From: Ilex aquifolium
Lineage: Eukaryota; Streptophyta; Magnoliopsida; Aquifoliales; Aquifoliaceae
Direction: 5' to 3'
NCBI GenBank assembly: GCA_951799425.1
Contig: OX637409.1
Coordinates: forward strand, 13,116,960 to 13,180,959
Length of the DNA stretch: 64,000 nucleotides
Each line of letters begins with the position of its first letter. Within the stretch, counting starts at the first letter, position 1. Positions 11,064 to 21,660 of the stretch are shown piece by piece. The notes beneath the pieces were generated by a model. The model did not search any database. It was not told the origin of the DNA and saw only the letters and a program-made list of their open reading frames with translations. A program made the translations under genes and the position numbers.

Positions 11064-12432
11064 GCTCGGTCCCTACCGATTTTTGAAGCACAAACCCAAG
11101 TAAAAATAAGTCCTCTTGATCATTAAAGAGTGTTGCTCAAAGAGTGGTCTGGTTATGACTCAATCTATATTTTCAATTCATAAATGATTTAGAAAATCAT
11201 TTCTTTTAAAATCACATAGGAGTCATAGTCGAATTGCTTCCAATTTAATTTTCATCCTAATCAACTTAAGTTAAAAATAACCAAGGTTTCATCTTAGATA
11301 TCTAGGTCATTACTTTTTTCTAAGCATGAATGTGCACAGAGAGGTTAAGTGATATTGTTTTGACGCTTGATCTCCTTCTTTCAAAGATGCTTTCGGATAT
11401 TGAACTTGATAGCACCATAATCATAAAAAATATTGAGATTTACAATAGGCTACAAGAAATTAGCCAATTACAAATATGATATAACAAAATCAAACCTAGA
11501 AATCGAAGCATAAAAAATTGTATTATCTAAAAACCTAAATCTAACACCTGTGTAATTAGAATAACAAAATAACAAACACTAAAAACCAAATATGGAATCA
11601 CAGATTGACAACATCAAAATTAAAAAATTAAGATCACCAAATCAGAGACAAATTCAATCAATGGCAACGTCAAATTCACTTCACACATTTGACAGATCAT
11701 GAGAAATCAATACTTGTAAAAACAATTTCCATATGCTCTTACCATTCTTTGTGACTAATAGTAATGTTTTCAGAGGTCATCGTCGTCATTGGAGTTGTGT
11801 CATCGTTAGTTGTTGGAGCTGCATCGTTGCTAGTCGTTGGAGATGTGATATCGATGGTTTCTACCCTGTCGCAAAATTCAACCCAAAAATATAAAGGTTC
11901 GCATCAAATAAAGTAAGTTCACAAAAAAAAAAGTTTCAAAGGAAAACATTGGCTAATTCATTGAAGTAATAATACAAACACCGGGTATTTGGTGGGTTTC
12001 ATTGGTTGTGTGTGTAGTTTTTTTTTTGTTAGGGGGGGGGGGGAGAGGCATTGGTTGGCTAGGGAGGCTTTAGTGGAAGTGGTGGGGAGGAAAATGGGTG
12101 GAGGTGTTGGTTAGCTCAAGGTAAAGAGTTTGGTTTTGGATTTGTGGGGTGTTCGATGGGTTATGATGGTTTTCAGCAGCAGTTGGAGGAGGGGAGGAAT
12201 TGGTGCTTCTAGTGGTTGGTTGTACGATTAGTGTGTGATGTGTGTTGTTCAATGCGAAGATAAAAGGTCTCGGTGAAGAGAGGAAAAAGAGAGAAGAGAG
12301 AGTGTCGCTAGTGGTTGTGTGTCGTAGCAGAGATTGAGAGAAGGAAGAGCCCTGCAAGAGAGAGAGAGAGAGGTGCAAAAGAGATAAGGAAAGGGGATAT
12401 TGAAAATCACGTGGATATTCAAAATTGGTGTG
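11064..12432. other. Unassigned AT-rich region
   Basis: No gene is recognised. Around 11770-11880 the minus strand could encode a Ser/Thr-rich stretch with repeated GTTGGAG-like units, but it has no start and no homology I recognise. A T-run followed by a run of 12 G occurs at about 12018-12042. The 102-codon minus frame at 12070-12378 is low-complexity (His, Ser, Thr, Pro) and interrupted by a CT repeat; it may be an old exon or noise. Confidence 0.4.
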
Positions 12433-13416
12433 AAAGAGATCAGTGGCGGATTTAGTATGGGGGCAGTGGGGTCAGCTGCCCCCACTGAAATTTTAAAAAA
12501 TTTAGGGACTTTAGTGTAATTTTAAAAATTTCAAGAATTTCTTAAACTTGCCCCCACTGAAATTTTCTTAAAATATAGGGTATATTCATATAATTTTCAA
12601 CCCTTAAAAGCTAACTTTTGGCAGCTCCCCCTCATTTTTCACCCCTGGTAGTTGCCCCCACTGAAATTTTAAAAAATTTTGGGACCTAAGTGTAATTTTA
12701 AAATTTTCAAGAATTTCTTAAAATTGTCCCACTGAAATTTTCTTAAAGTATAGGATATATTAATATAATTTTCAACTTTTAAGCTAACTTTTGGCAGCTC
12801 ATTTTCACGCCTGCTTTTTTTTTTTCCTGTAAGCGTTCGTCTTCTTCGTCCAGACTTCCAGTCCAGTCCAGGCGTCCAGCCCTTCTTTTTTTTTTTATTT
12901 AGTTTATTTGTTAGTTTCTTTGGTGTATTCATCAACAAATTAGCCTATTGGATTCAATCATTGTGCAAATCAAACTTGAAGAAGATTATGTTGAAGCTAA
13001 GGAGAGGTAATCCATTAACCAAATTTTTTGCTAGTAGTATTAGCACTAATCTAAAATTATATTTTTTATATTAGAAAATTAGTTTAGTTCTTGTAGAATT
13101 GATAGTTGTTTGGTGTATTATTTATGGACTTATGTAGATTTTCTTTGTTTCGTCTCGGGTCACCACTCCTTTTGTATAGGATTTCGAACACTAAAAGATA
13201 CTTTTGATGTGAAACTTTTTTGTTACCTTTTTTTGTATATCACTCATATACATGAATTGCGCCTCTAAATGACATTATTTTGATGTAACAATGCTCATAA
13301 ACTGTTTATAAAAAATACAGATTTTGATGAAAACAATGTTACAATTATACTTTGAAATTTAAAAATTTAGGTTGCCCCCACTAAGGCAAAATCCTGGCTC
13401 CGCCCTTGAAAGAGAT
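12433..13416. mobile_element. Non-autonomous hAT element with 8-bp target duplication
   Basis: The element spans 12441-13408. It starts CAGTGGCGGATTTAG and ends CTGGCTCCGCCCTTG, whose reverse complement is CAAGGGCGGAGCCAG, so imperfect terminal inverted repeats of about 15 bp are visible. The flanks are a perfect 8-bp duplication AAAGAGAT (12433-12440 and 13409-13416). Eight-base duplications and a CAGNGGCGGA end are characteristic of plant hAT elements. No transposase frame is present, and the minus frame at 12669-12938 is not a gene. The left half contains a tandem duplication. Confidence 0.88.
12476..12815. repeat. Internal tandem duplication in the hAT element
   Basis: Two units of about 170 bp each start near TGCCCCCACTGAAATTTT. 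They continue through a second CCCACTGAAATTTTCTTAAA and end near AAGCTAACTTTTGGCAGC. The two-unit arrangement has since diverged by point changes and small gaps. Confidence 0.8.
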
Positions 13417-14209
13417 GGTGCAGAGGAGATAACGAAAGGAGAAAGGAATCGAGTGAACAAAGGGTGCGGAAATTACGTGATGAATTAGGAAAGTTATAGG
13501 CAAGAAATATTTTTGGGGGATCAAGTAAGATTGTTGGATCAACTATCTAAAAAGAATCTACACCGAGAAAAACTCAAGAGAAATTATGGATTTAAAATCT
13601 TGTCCCTCATTATATAAATATATAAAAACTTAACTTACTATTTTATTTGAAAGAGAAATTCACAAGCAATGACTAGAATATAAAAAAGTATTTGAGCGTA
13701 AACTTATCTAATTTTTTTTTAATTAGCATTAAAACAAGATTTTATTTTATATATTTTATTCAGAATCTAGTTATAATATTCTGACATATCGTAACAAAGA
13801 AAAATTCTTTTATAATTTTTGTATTTTACTTAAAATTGCACTAGATAGGTTTCGTCATTAAATAATTGGTATAGAATATGGTAGAATTATTCATATTAGT
13901 GTGGTGGATATACGGAGGGTGAGTTTAGTTGTTTTATAATTGATAGTTTAATGGAGTGAGAAAGGACATTTGTTGAGTGAGAATAACCTACGTGATTCAT
14001 GGCCACGCAATGGGGGTATAGATGTAATTTCACCGTTTATTATTCTCTTGCTCTCAAGTGATTGCTCGGAGAGACAAAAAGAACATTTATTACGCTAACA
14101 CAATACATTTAACTGACAAGAATACCCTCAAACATTTACCAAATTTTACAGCAAGATCCCCTTCCAATCCATCCAACCTCAGACGATCAGAAACACCCTC
14201 TCTCTCTCT
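13417..14209. other. Region 3' of the SAP gene, no gene seen
   Basis: AT-rich sequence with no recognisable coding frame. The CT-rich microsatellite at its right edge (about 14197-14214) is where the young LTR element inserted. Because SAP is on the minus strand, this is its distal 3' flank, and a distal transcript end could fall here. I see no repeat signature. Confidence 0.4.
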
Positions 14210-14214
14210 CTCTC

Positions 14215-14573
14215 TGTTATGTACACATTTTTAATATATTTTCATGTAGTATTTGAGGTAGTTATTAGGGTGTTATTTTAGTAAGTGGGTTAGTGGTATA
14301 GTATTTTGTGGGTAGTTTTCTAGGTGGTTACTAAGATAATGGAGTCCTGAGTCAAATTAGTTATTAAGATAGTTTTATTATCTTGTATTTAAAGATCTTC
14401 CTATCAATGAAATGAGGATGATGAATATTATATTGAACTTTCTTGTGAAGTTTTGGAGACAGGTTCTTCTCAAATTGAACCATTGGAGGTTTTCACCCCC
14501 CTCGAAGCGAATTTTCTTCCTCAATTCTGTTTTTTCTTTGTTTTACAAATCACCAAAAATCGTGCACGTAACA
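14215..14573 (+). repeat. 5' LTR (359 bp)
   Basis: Starts TGTTATGTACAC and ends GTGCACGTAACA. Sequence is identical by eye to 15372-15730. Confidence 0.93.
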
Positions 14574-14574
14574 A

Positions 14575-14588
14575 TTGGTATCAGAGCC
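14575..14588 (+). other. Primer-binding site, tRNA-Met type
   Basis: TTGGTATCAGAGCC begins one base after the LTR end (AACA). It is complementary to the 3' end of initiator tRNA-Met and marks plus orientation. Confidence 0.9.
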
Positions 14589-14592
14589 AGAC

Positions 14593-15438
14593 ATGGAGGA
14601 TCGAGTTGATCGACTTGAAGCGAAAGTTCACTCATTAATTATCGGGCAAGAGAGGATAATGAAAAAGATGCATGAATTATTTCTTGCTATGAATTCTCGC
14701 TTTAATCAGTTAATGGCTGACCGAGGTCATTATCAAGAGGAAGACGAAGGGTTGACCCGAGGTGAAAATAATGGCCACCCATCTTGTATTTTTGTTGGAT
14801 CAACTAACCCTCTAACCAACACGATTTCAAAGCTGGATTTCTCACTATGCAATGGCAAGGAAGATCCCACCATGGTGGTTTCTCATACTGAACAATTCTT
14901 AATCCAACAACCCGTTGTTCATTATAAGGCCAAGTGTCTACCGGAAGGTGTGCATGCATATTATCCACTACTCAAGAATCACAATGAGGTGATTACATTG
15001 TTAAAGGAAGTGCTGCCAATACAATTTGGCCAAATCCAATTTAAAGATGTCCATGAGAACTTTACCTTATTGAAGCCGATCATGAGCTTCTTTCAATATT
15101 ATAGTTCACTGTTGTCAAGACTATTTGCACAAGGCGTCACGGTGCCTAGACAACAATTAATGGGACGTGAACTCAACAATACCATTAGACTTTATCTTCA
15201 AGGAGCACGTCCAGCCACTTTGAAGTTGATGCAAGATTATTATATGCTTATTAGTGGTGAAAAGAGTGATCAAGTTGATTGTTACGAAGATACCGAAGTG
15301 GGTTGGCCGCCTCCTTTTATATATGATAAATCAAACTTTGAGGACAAAGTTTATTTTAAAGGGGGATGGAATGTTATGTACACATTTTTAATATATTTTC
15401 ATGTAGTATTTGAGGTAGTTATTAGGGTGTTATTTTAG
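14593..15438 (+). CDS. Gag fused to polyprotein tail, internally deleted
   Basis: The likely start is the ATG at 14593, just after the primer-binding site, giving about 281 residues. Residues 1-40 form a heptad-rich helix with repeated Leu, Ile and Met. The middle (about residues 80-205) resembles Ty3/gypsy gag: a KLDFSLCNGKEDP block where the family has a KL.FP.FDGxEDP motif, then FTLL...Y.SLLSRL. From about residue 225 the frame jumps to the polyprotein terminus (FEDKVYFKGG) and reads into the 3' LTR. No zinc knuckle, protease or RT is present. The frame has no stop, as expected for a young insertion. Expected role: nucleocapsid assembly only. Confidence 0.7.
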   Translation: MEDRVDRLEAKVHSLIIGQERIMKKMHELFLAMNSRFNQLMADRGHYQEEDEGLTRGENNGHPSCIFVGSTNPLTNTISKLDFSLCNGKEDPTMVVSHTEQFLIQQPVVHYKAKCLPEGVHAYYPLLKNHNEVITLLKEVLPIQFGQIQFKDVHENFTLLKPIMSFFQYYSSLLSRLFAQGVTVPRQQLMGRELNNTIRLYLQGARPATLKLMQDYYMLISGEKSDQVDCYEDTEVGWPPPFIYDKSNFEDKVYFKGGWNVMYTFLIYFHVVFEVVIRVLF

Positions 15439-15730
15439 TAAGTGGGTTAGTGGTATAGTATTTTGTGGGTAGTTTTCTAGGTGGTTACTAAGATAATGGA
15501 GTCCTGAGTCAAATTAGTTATTAAGATAGTTTTATTATCTTGTATTTAAAGATCTTCCTATCAATGAAATGAGGATGATGAATATTATATTGAACTTTCT
15601 TGTGAAGTTTTGGAGACAGGTTCTTCTCAAATTGAACCATTGGAGGTTTTCACCCCCCTCGAAGCGAATTTTCTTCCTCAATTCTGTTTTTTCTTTGTTT
15701 TACAAATCACCAAAAATCGTGCACGTAACA
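15372..15730 (+). repeat. 3' LTR (359 bp)
   Basis: Identical by eye to 14215-14573. Its right edge lies about 83 bp from the stop codon of the SAP gene, so the element is in or next to the SAP 3' UTR, in the opposite orientation to SAP. Confidence 0.93.
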
Positions 15731-15813
15731 CTCTCTCTCTCTCTCTCTCTGGGTTGGCGCCATATCTTGTAAGCTCGGAACTGGATCTTCAATCTCACCA
15801 GCTTTCATTTCTC

Positions 15814-16215
15814 TCACACCTTGAGAATCTTCGCCGGTCTCACCGACGGATTTTCACGAGCAATCGCCTCTCGTCCAGCTGCTTTATAATCAAAACTACA
15901 ATCATGCCGATCCGAATACCGGTGCTCCGAACAAAACAGCTCTCCACACCGACACCGAAATCCCGTCAAACCCACTTTTCTCTGGCACCCGGAACACCTA
16001 TTCACAGCCCGCTTCTTCAAGCAGTCCTCGACCTTCACCTGTAACCGCGACGACGGAGGAGGAGGCAGATCCGATCTCTCCGGTGGCCTTGCCAAGCTCG
16101 ATCTCAGGTCAACGATGCCAGGTTGCTTTGGTTGAGTGGGGATTGGAGGGGTGCATAGGGCCAGGGTTTCGGGTACCTTGAGCTCTGTTTCTTCTTTCTC
16201 TGTCTTCTGAGCCAT
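15814..16215 (-). CDS. AN1 zinc-finger stress-associated protein (SAP), A20 domain missing
   Basis: A 133-residue protein with one clear C-terminal AN1 zinc finger (about residues 73-110). Its ligands read C-x2-C-x10-C-x1-C-x4-C-x2-H-x5-H-x1-C, followed by the conserved FDYK..GREAIARENP stretch and a basic tail. Plant SAPs with this layout act in abiotic-stress responses, and some have ubiquitin-ligase activity. The N-terminus (MAQKTEKEETE) matches SAPs that normally carry an A20 finger next, but only one Cys remains there and a Pro-rich linker follows, so A20 is absent. Single-exon structure is typical of the family. A young retroelement lies just downstream and an old Tat element lies upstream. 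SAP-family identity is confident; which member is not. Confidence 0.9.
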   Translation of the reverse strand: MAQKTEKEETELKVPETLALCTPPIPTQPKQPGIVDLRSSLARPPERSDLPPPPSSRLQVKVEDCLKKRAVNRCSGCQRKVGLTGFRCRCGELFCSEHRYSDRHDCSFDYKAAGREAIARENPSVRPAKILKV

Positions 16216-16451
16216 CTCTCTTCCGGGTATCGATTAGGAAAGAGAAATTATTTAGACAAATCCGAAACAGCTAGGAAATGGGAATTTTGTGAGAGAGAGA
16301 GGAGATTTTGTTGGGTATTTGGAGAGAGAAAATGGAAAGTAGTATTGGCTCAAGTAGCTGGGAGGACAGTCATGGTGATGGAATATGGACCTCATTGGAA
16401 CGCGGATCAGCAATTTTGTTCATTATATTGACTGTACTACCCTTATGACTT

Positions 16452-16459
16452 GTTTTATA
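16452..16459 (-). promoter_or_regulatory. Candidate TATA box of the SAP gene
   Basis: On the minus strand it reads TATAAAAC, about 240 bp upstream of the SAP start codon. That would leave a 5' UTR of about 200 bp, long but plausible for a SAP gene. No better TATA lies closer. The spacing is inference. Confidence 0.4.
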
Positions 16460-16559
16460 TTACTCATGTACTTGGGGAAAATGGGGTTTTAAATCAGCAC
16501 TGACGTGTTACTTTCTGGACGGAATAAATGAGAGGTGTCTTTCGTCTTTTTGCGTTGGA

Positions 16560-16929
16560 ACAGCCTTTCACATGGAGTGTAGCACATTCCAAAGATGTAC
16601 TTTAAAAACTGTAATCAGTTTTTTTGGAATTGATCATACTCTGACTAAGGTTGAGATCAAGTGTTAAGCTTGGGATGTTTAAGTTCAGGTCATTCAATTC
16701 ATTTTGGCTGACCAGGGAATCTAATGTCGGAACCTCCTCCCAGCAACCACACCTCCATAGGAATAGCACCGAATATAGCAGTTGGCTTCCACCTAAGTAC
16801 CATGAATAACGTAACAACCGTGCATTTGGGCAAAGAAGTCGTGACCGCTTTAGCAATATCCATAACAGCCGCGTGAAAGGTGCAACCATTACGAGAAGAG
16901 GATTAAGATCACGCTCTAGATCATGCAAG
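16560..16929. other. Unassigned stretch between SAP promoter and Tat-1 LTR
   Basis: No gene is supported. The 108-codon minus frame at 16602-16928 has no recognisable domain. It probably contains the left part of the Tat-1 LTR, but I cannot locate the LTR start. Confidence 0.35.
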
Positions 16930-17364
16930 GCCTCTGAAGGCTATAAATACGAGGCATATACTTTACAACAGGAAACAAACAATTTTAACTAACACAAATT
17001 ACTCAGTGTAATCTCCTTCTATTATCAATAACATCTTCAAGAGTAAGAAACTCATTTCAGAGTAGATTAGCCGAGCTCCGGAACTGGTGAACCACTATAA
17101 ATTCCTTTGTGTGAACCCCCCTTTTTTTCCCTGTCCAAATCTTAAGAGTTTAAGAGCTCAGACTGAGTTACTCAATGACCCATCAATATCACATCTTTGC
17201 TCTATCCTGCTAAACACCACCATCAGTTGGCGTTGTTTGTGTGAACCCCCCTTTTTTCCCTGTCCAAATCTTAAGAGTTTAGGAGTTCAGACTGAGTTAC
17301 TCAGTGACCCATCAATATCACATCTCTGCTCTATCCTGCTAAACACCACCATCAGTTGGCGTTG
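16930..17364 (+). mobile_element. Partial 5' LTR of the decayed Tat element (Tat-1)
   Basis: A TATA box (CTATAAATACGAGG at about 16942) is followed by the segment TAGCCGAGCTCCGGAACTGGTGAACCACTATAA, given here only as its core GGTGAACCACTATAA. The same core is present in both LTRs of the 25864-39515 element. It ends CACCACCATCA before a degenerate primer-binding site (GTTGGCGTTGTTTGTGGGAA). Confidence 0.65.
17108..17362 (+). repeat. Tandem duplication of LTR end and primer-site edge
   Basis: Two units of about 127 bp each start TGTGTGAACCCCCC and end CATCAGTTGGCGTTGTT. The second unit is then followed by the true primer-site continuation GTGGGAACAAC. The duplication therefore copied the LTR 3' edge plus part of the primer-binding site. 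Confidence 0.85.
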
Positions 17365-17479
17365 TTTGTGGGAACAACTGTTCCTGTAAAAAATTCTATT
17401 GATCATCTTCAGTAATTGATGATTTTTACGCGCAATATGAACGAAAGTTAGAAAAATCTCCTTCGATTGCAGAACCAAC

Positions 17480-20400
17480 AAGAGGTTGTCGTTGGAAGGC
17501 AACAGGAAATCCTCGTGATTTCCTACCTAATCTAGAGTTTGACCCACCCGTGGTGGATCCTACTCCAAATAACAACCTTGAGGCCCTTCGCCTTACCAAC
17601 CAACGCCTCCTCCAACAGAATGAGGAGTTACTGAATCTCCTCTAATGTCCCCAAAGGGCACAGCCAACCCAGGATGGTCCCCAGCATGGTGAACATCAAC
17701 GTCTCAATCCCTTAAGGGAAAACACGTAGGAGAATTAGCACAACCAATTATTCGACAACATACGCTGATGAGCTCAAAAGAATGGAGAAGACGAAGAAGT
17801 ACAAAGCCAGAATAGGCGGACTCACAAGAACGAGTTTCTCCCACACTACCAGGAAAGAAAGGAGCAGTACTGGGAGCAATGTTTCAGGGAGATTCAACAA
17901 GAACTCAGCCATATGGAGGAGGCTGTAAGAGGCAAAATTCTAGTGACTATAGATCCCCTGATACAACAGACAGAGTCTCCCTTTACCACATAAGTGCTAC
18001 ATTTTTTCCTTCCACCAAAGTTTAGAATGCCTGAGATAGAGACCTTTGATGGAACGAATGATCCTATGAACCATCTCAACACCTATAAAAATCAGATGGA
18101 ATTACTTGGGTACCAAGACCCAGTATGTTGCTGAGCTTTTGCCATTACATTGAAGGGCTCAGCCTTAGCCTGGTTCAATTGGTTGACTCCAGGATCCATT
18201 TCCTCCTTTAGGGAGCTCTCCATCTCATTCATCTCGCACTTCATAGGAGATAGGACCAACTGAAAGTCGAGCTACCACTTACTGAATGTGAAACAGAGAC
18301 GCAATGAGACACTATGGAGCTATGTTCAGAGGTTCAATTCAAAATCTTTAAAAGTAGACGTCCCTGACAAGAAATTTGCCTTCATTGCCGAGCTGGGAGT
18401 ACAGTCAAAGGACTTGATGTTCTCTATCTCCAAGAACCTACAAACTAGTATGGTTGACGTCCTTGCCAAGATGGAGAAATATATTAATGGTGAGAAAGCT
18501 CTCATTTCCAAGGCTGGGAGCTCGACTACCCACAAGGAGAAGGATAAGAGGAAGGACCGAAGTCCAAGGAAAGAGAGAAGTCAAGAACGCTCTCCACGAA
18601 GAGACAGAGAGTGCTCCCCAAAGAGGAGAGGGGATATAAAAGATTGCCTAGGACCTTCACCTCAAGAGCTATTGCCGAGGTATGTACCACGACATTTCAC
18701 CCCCCCTCAATGCCACAGTGTTCCAGGTTCTCTAAGAAGTGCAAAATGAAAAGTTCCTGAGGTGGTCACCTCCGATGAAGGCTGACCCCGCGAAACGGGA
18801 TACGACGAAATGCTATGAGTGTCACCGGGACTATGGCCACCTCACCAACGATTGTATCCAGCTAAAGAAAGAGATCAAGTTCCTAATTCAAAGGGGGTAG
18901 TTGCATCGTTTCGTAGCACAAGACAATCAGAATCGAGCTCATCCACCTCTAGTCCCTTAACAACAAGCTCCTCTACAACACAAACAACCCTTGGGAGGTT
19001 TAAGGGTAATATCAGGAGGATTCGCTGGAGGTGGAGAAACAAGCTCAGCCAGGAAGGCCCATATGCGAAAAGTCCGAGCTGAACACTTATTGGAGGTACA
19101 ATCTGTGTCCAAGGCGCCTGGATAGAACATGGACATAACATTTTTAGATGCAGATCTGGAAGACTACCAGCATCCCCAAAATGATCCCTTGGTGGTAAGA
19201 GTCATCATTACTAACATAACCATTCATCGAGTTCTCATCGATAGTGGGAGTTCTACTAATATCATCTTCACCTCTCCCTTTGATAAAATGGACATTGGCA
19301 GAGATAGGCTCGAACCAGTGAGGACACATTTGTTATGATTCTCTGGAGAGAGGGTGCTACCCTTGGGCTCAATCTAGCTAGTTCTCACGATATGAGACCC
19401 TCATTGCCAATCCACTACCACAGTGAGATTTCTGGTCGTCGATGCTCCATTAGCATATAACGTTCTACTGAGGAGACCTTCCCTCAACGCCATGAGGGCT
19501 ATTCCCTCTGCCTATCATCTTGTGATAAAAATTCCTACTTAAAATGGCATCGAAATGGTCCAAGGGGACCAGCGAGTGGCACGAGAATGCTACATGACGT
19601 CTATGAAGAAAAAGGAGGTCGAAGCCATACAACTGGATGAGCTCGACATGAGGGATGAACTGGAGACAATACCCATGCCTTCAGAAGAGCTGGAGCCTAT
19701 CCAACTCGACGAGGACCTAGACTATTTGGTGTACGTAGGATCAAAACTGCTCAAGGAGATTAAAGACCGCCTTATTCAATTTCTAAAGAAGAATATGGAG
19801 CTATTCACATGGAAGCAAGAGGGCATGCAGAGGATTAACCCCTCAGTCATCACGCACAAGCTCAGCGTGAATCCAACCTTCATGCCCATCAAACAGAAAC
19901 AGAGAAATTTTGCCCCAGAAAGCAATAAACGAGGAGGTCTCCAAGCTCCTCCATGCCAAGGCCATCAGGGAGGTAGATTATTCAGCCTGGTTGGCCAATG
20001 TGGTCCTTGTAAAGAAGACCAACGACAAGTGATGCCTCTGCATTGATTTCATCGATCAGAATCACGCCTGCCCCATGGACAGTTTCCCGCTGCCCTGAAT
20101 CGACTGATCGTGGATTCCATAATAGGCCCTGAGCTACTAAGTTTCATGGACGCCTTCTTGGGGTACAATCAGATTAGGATGGACCTAAATGATTAGGAGA
20201 AGACATCCTTCGTAATCGAGCAGGGGACATACTACTACCAGGTCATGCCGTTTGGATTAAAGAATGTTAGAGCCACATACCAGCGATTGATGAATCGCAT
20301 GTTACAGAAACAGATCGGGACATCAATGGAGCTGTACATCGATGACATGCTGGTGAAATCATTGAAAGCTGAGTTCCATATCAGCCACCTCGAGGAGTCT

Positions 20401-20514
20401 TTTCAGATCTTTAAAAAGTACCACATGAAGCTCAACCTAGCAAAATGCTCATTTGGGGTCTCCGCTAAAAAATTTCTAGGTTTTATAGTCAATAGCTGAG
20501 GAATTGAGGATAAC
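17480..20514 (+). pseudogene. Gag-protease-RT remnant of Tat-1
   Basis: Frames broken by many stops and frameshifts can be followed in the order gag (about 17500-19120), aspartic protease (about 19130-19560) and reverse transcriptase (about 19870-20514). Gag retains NQRLLQ.NEELLN and a CYECHRDYGHLTNDC zinc-knuckle-like stretch. Protease retains LIDSGSSTNIIF, with the DSGSS active site. RT retains MPFGLKN, then YIDDML with both catalytic Asp, then LAKCSFGVSAKKFLGF. The sequence is homologous throughout to the minus-strand Tat-2 element (33316-38773). It stops abruptly at about 20514: the RT thumb, both RNase H domains and integrase are deleted. Confidence 0.8.
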
Positions 20515-21660
20515 CTAGAGAAGTTCGGAGCATGTACTTGGGCCTTTAGGTCTTGAACCTGAGCCCGCAGGTCATCATTGGCAAAGGCCAATTCAGCTAC
20601 CTTGAGCTCGGAGGCCTTCGAGGACTTCTAGGACACCTCGACAACACTGTCCAAAGCTCTAACTCTGCTCACCAAGGCACTCACATGAATTGGCAACTAC
20701 AAAAATGGAAAGGAACTAAGATTAGAAAAATTACCTACACAAAAATAAAGGTTAGAAAGCTCAGAACTTACTGATACTGCTCCACACAGAGTAGTAGTGG
20801 CTGAGGTAGACAAAGGCATCAAGGAAATCTCCTGAATGTCTGATTCAGGAATAACATATGAAAATGGTGTAGGCAGCAAGGTTCACATCCCTGATGAGCG
20901 AACCCTTACCCTTGGTCACCTAACCTGACGAGCCCTCTAAAATCTAACGAGGCACTTCTCCAACAGACTTCTGAGAGAAAGAATCTCACAGGAAGGGAGC
21001 AATGGCCTCGAGGGCCCCAGCCACCTCCACCGATGAAGGGGAGGACGAGAACCTAACGGGTCTAGAAGGCCTTATAGAAGTAGGAGGAGATACCGTCGGG
21101 GTTTTTGGGGGAACGTGAAGGAGGAGTTTTCTGAAGAGCCGGTGGAGGTGAGGGGGTCGTCTGAGAAGGAGGGAGCAAAAAGGAGCTTGCATTTTTTGAA
21201 TAGGACCTGGTTCACTTCAGAATTTGACTTGAGCCTTGCGTTTTCCCCCACTCTACCTTTCCTAAATTGGACCACCTTGGCCCTTACTACCTCAGCATCT
21301 TGAACCATTGAGTTGGGAATTGAAAAATCAAAGTAAACAGATCATTAAAATTGAAAAGAAGAAAAGGTAAAACTAGGGTTGAAGAAAGGAAAACCTTACC
21401 AGTAGGATCTTCAGTACTAGCTACTGGTATAGGGATAGAAGTCTCAACTCTCACTTCAGGAGGGTTGAACCCAAATTGAGTGAGCATTGCAGCCTTGAGA
21501 AGCTCTGAGTACTTATTTAGCTGACAATCCTCTAAGCCCAGCAAGACGACCCTATCCTCTACGCTGAGATTAGGACGAATACCTGAAAACGATAAAAGGA
21601 AACCTAAGGCCTAAGGGGTGCAAACGAAACCTAAGGCCATTCTCAAAGGAAGTAGCAAAG
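20515..21660 (-). pseudogene. Antisense ORF remnant of Tat-1
   Basis: On the minus strand, broken frames match the antisense gene of Tat-2. They include a coiled-coil piece (ELAFANDDLRAQVQDLKAQ near 20590, compare 31640-31690), a piece like its exon 2 (YSELLKAAMLTQFGFNPPEV near 21500) and the FENGLRFRLHP motif near 21640, the hallmark of the plant gypsy-type transposon family PF04195. It joins the truncated RT head to tail at about 20515, so the deletion removed everything between. It carries the same convergent arrangement as Tat-2 but is decayed. Confidence 0.65.

Larger units (their letters stand above)
14215..15730 (+). mobile_element. Young gag-only LTR retrotransposon
   Basis: Complete small element: LTRs at 14215-14573 and 15372-15730, both 359 bp and identical by eye; primer-binding site TTGGTATCAGAGCC at 14575; polypurine tract AAAGGGGGATGGAA at 15358-15371; flanks CTCTC on both sides. 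The flanks lie in a CT repeat, so the duplication is plausible but not diagnostic. The interior is one open frame that begins as gag and runs directly into the last codons of the polyprotein. Protease, RT, RNase H and integrase are all missing, so it must move in trans. Identical LTRs mean a very recent insertion. Confidence 0.93.

Noticed and set aside
12070-12485. Two overlapping minus frames beside the hAT element
   Set aside because: Low-complexity (Ser, Thr, Pro, His) and with no conserved block; the CT repeat explains their length.
16602-16928. 108-codon minus frame upstream of SAP
   Set aside because: No domain; it lies in probable LTR sequence.
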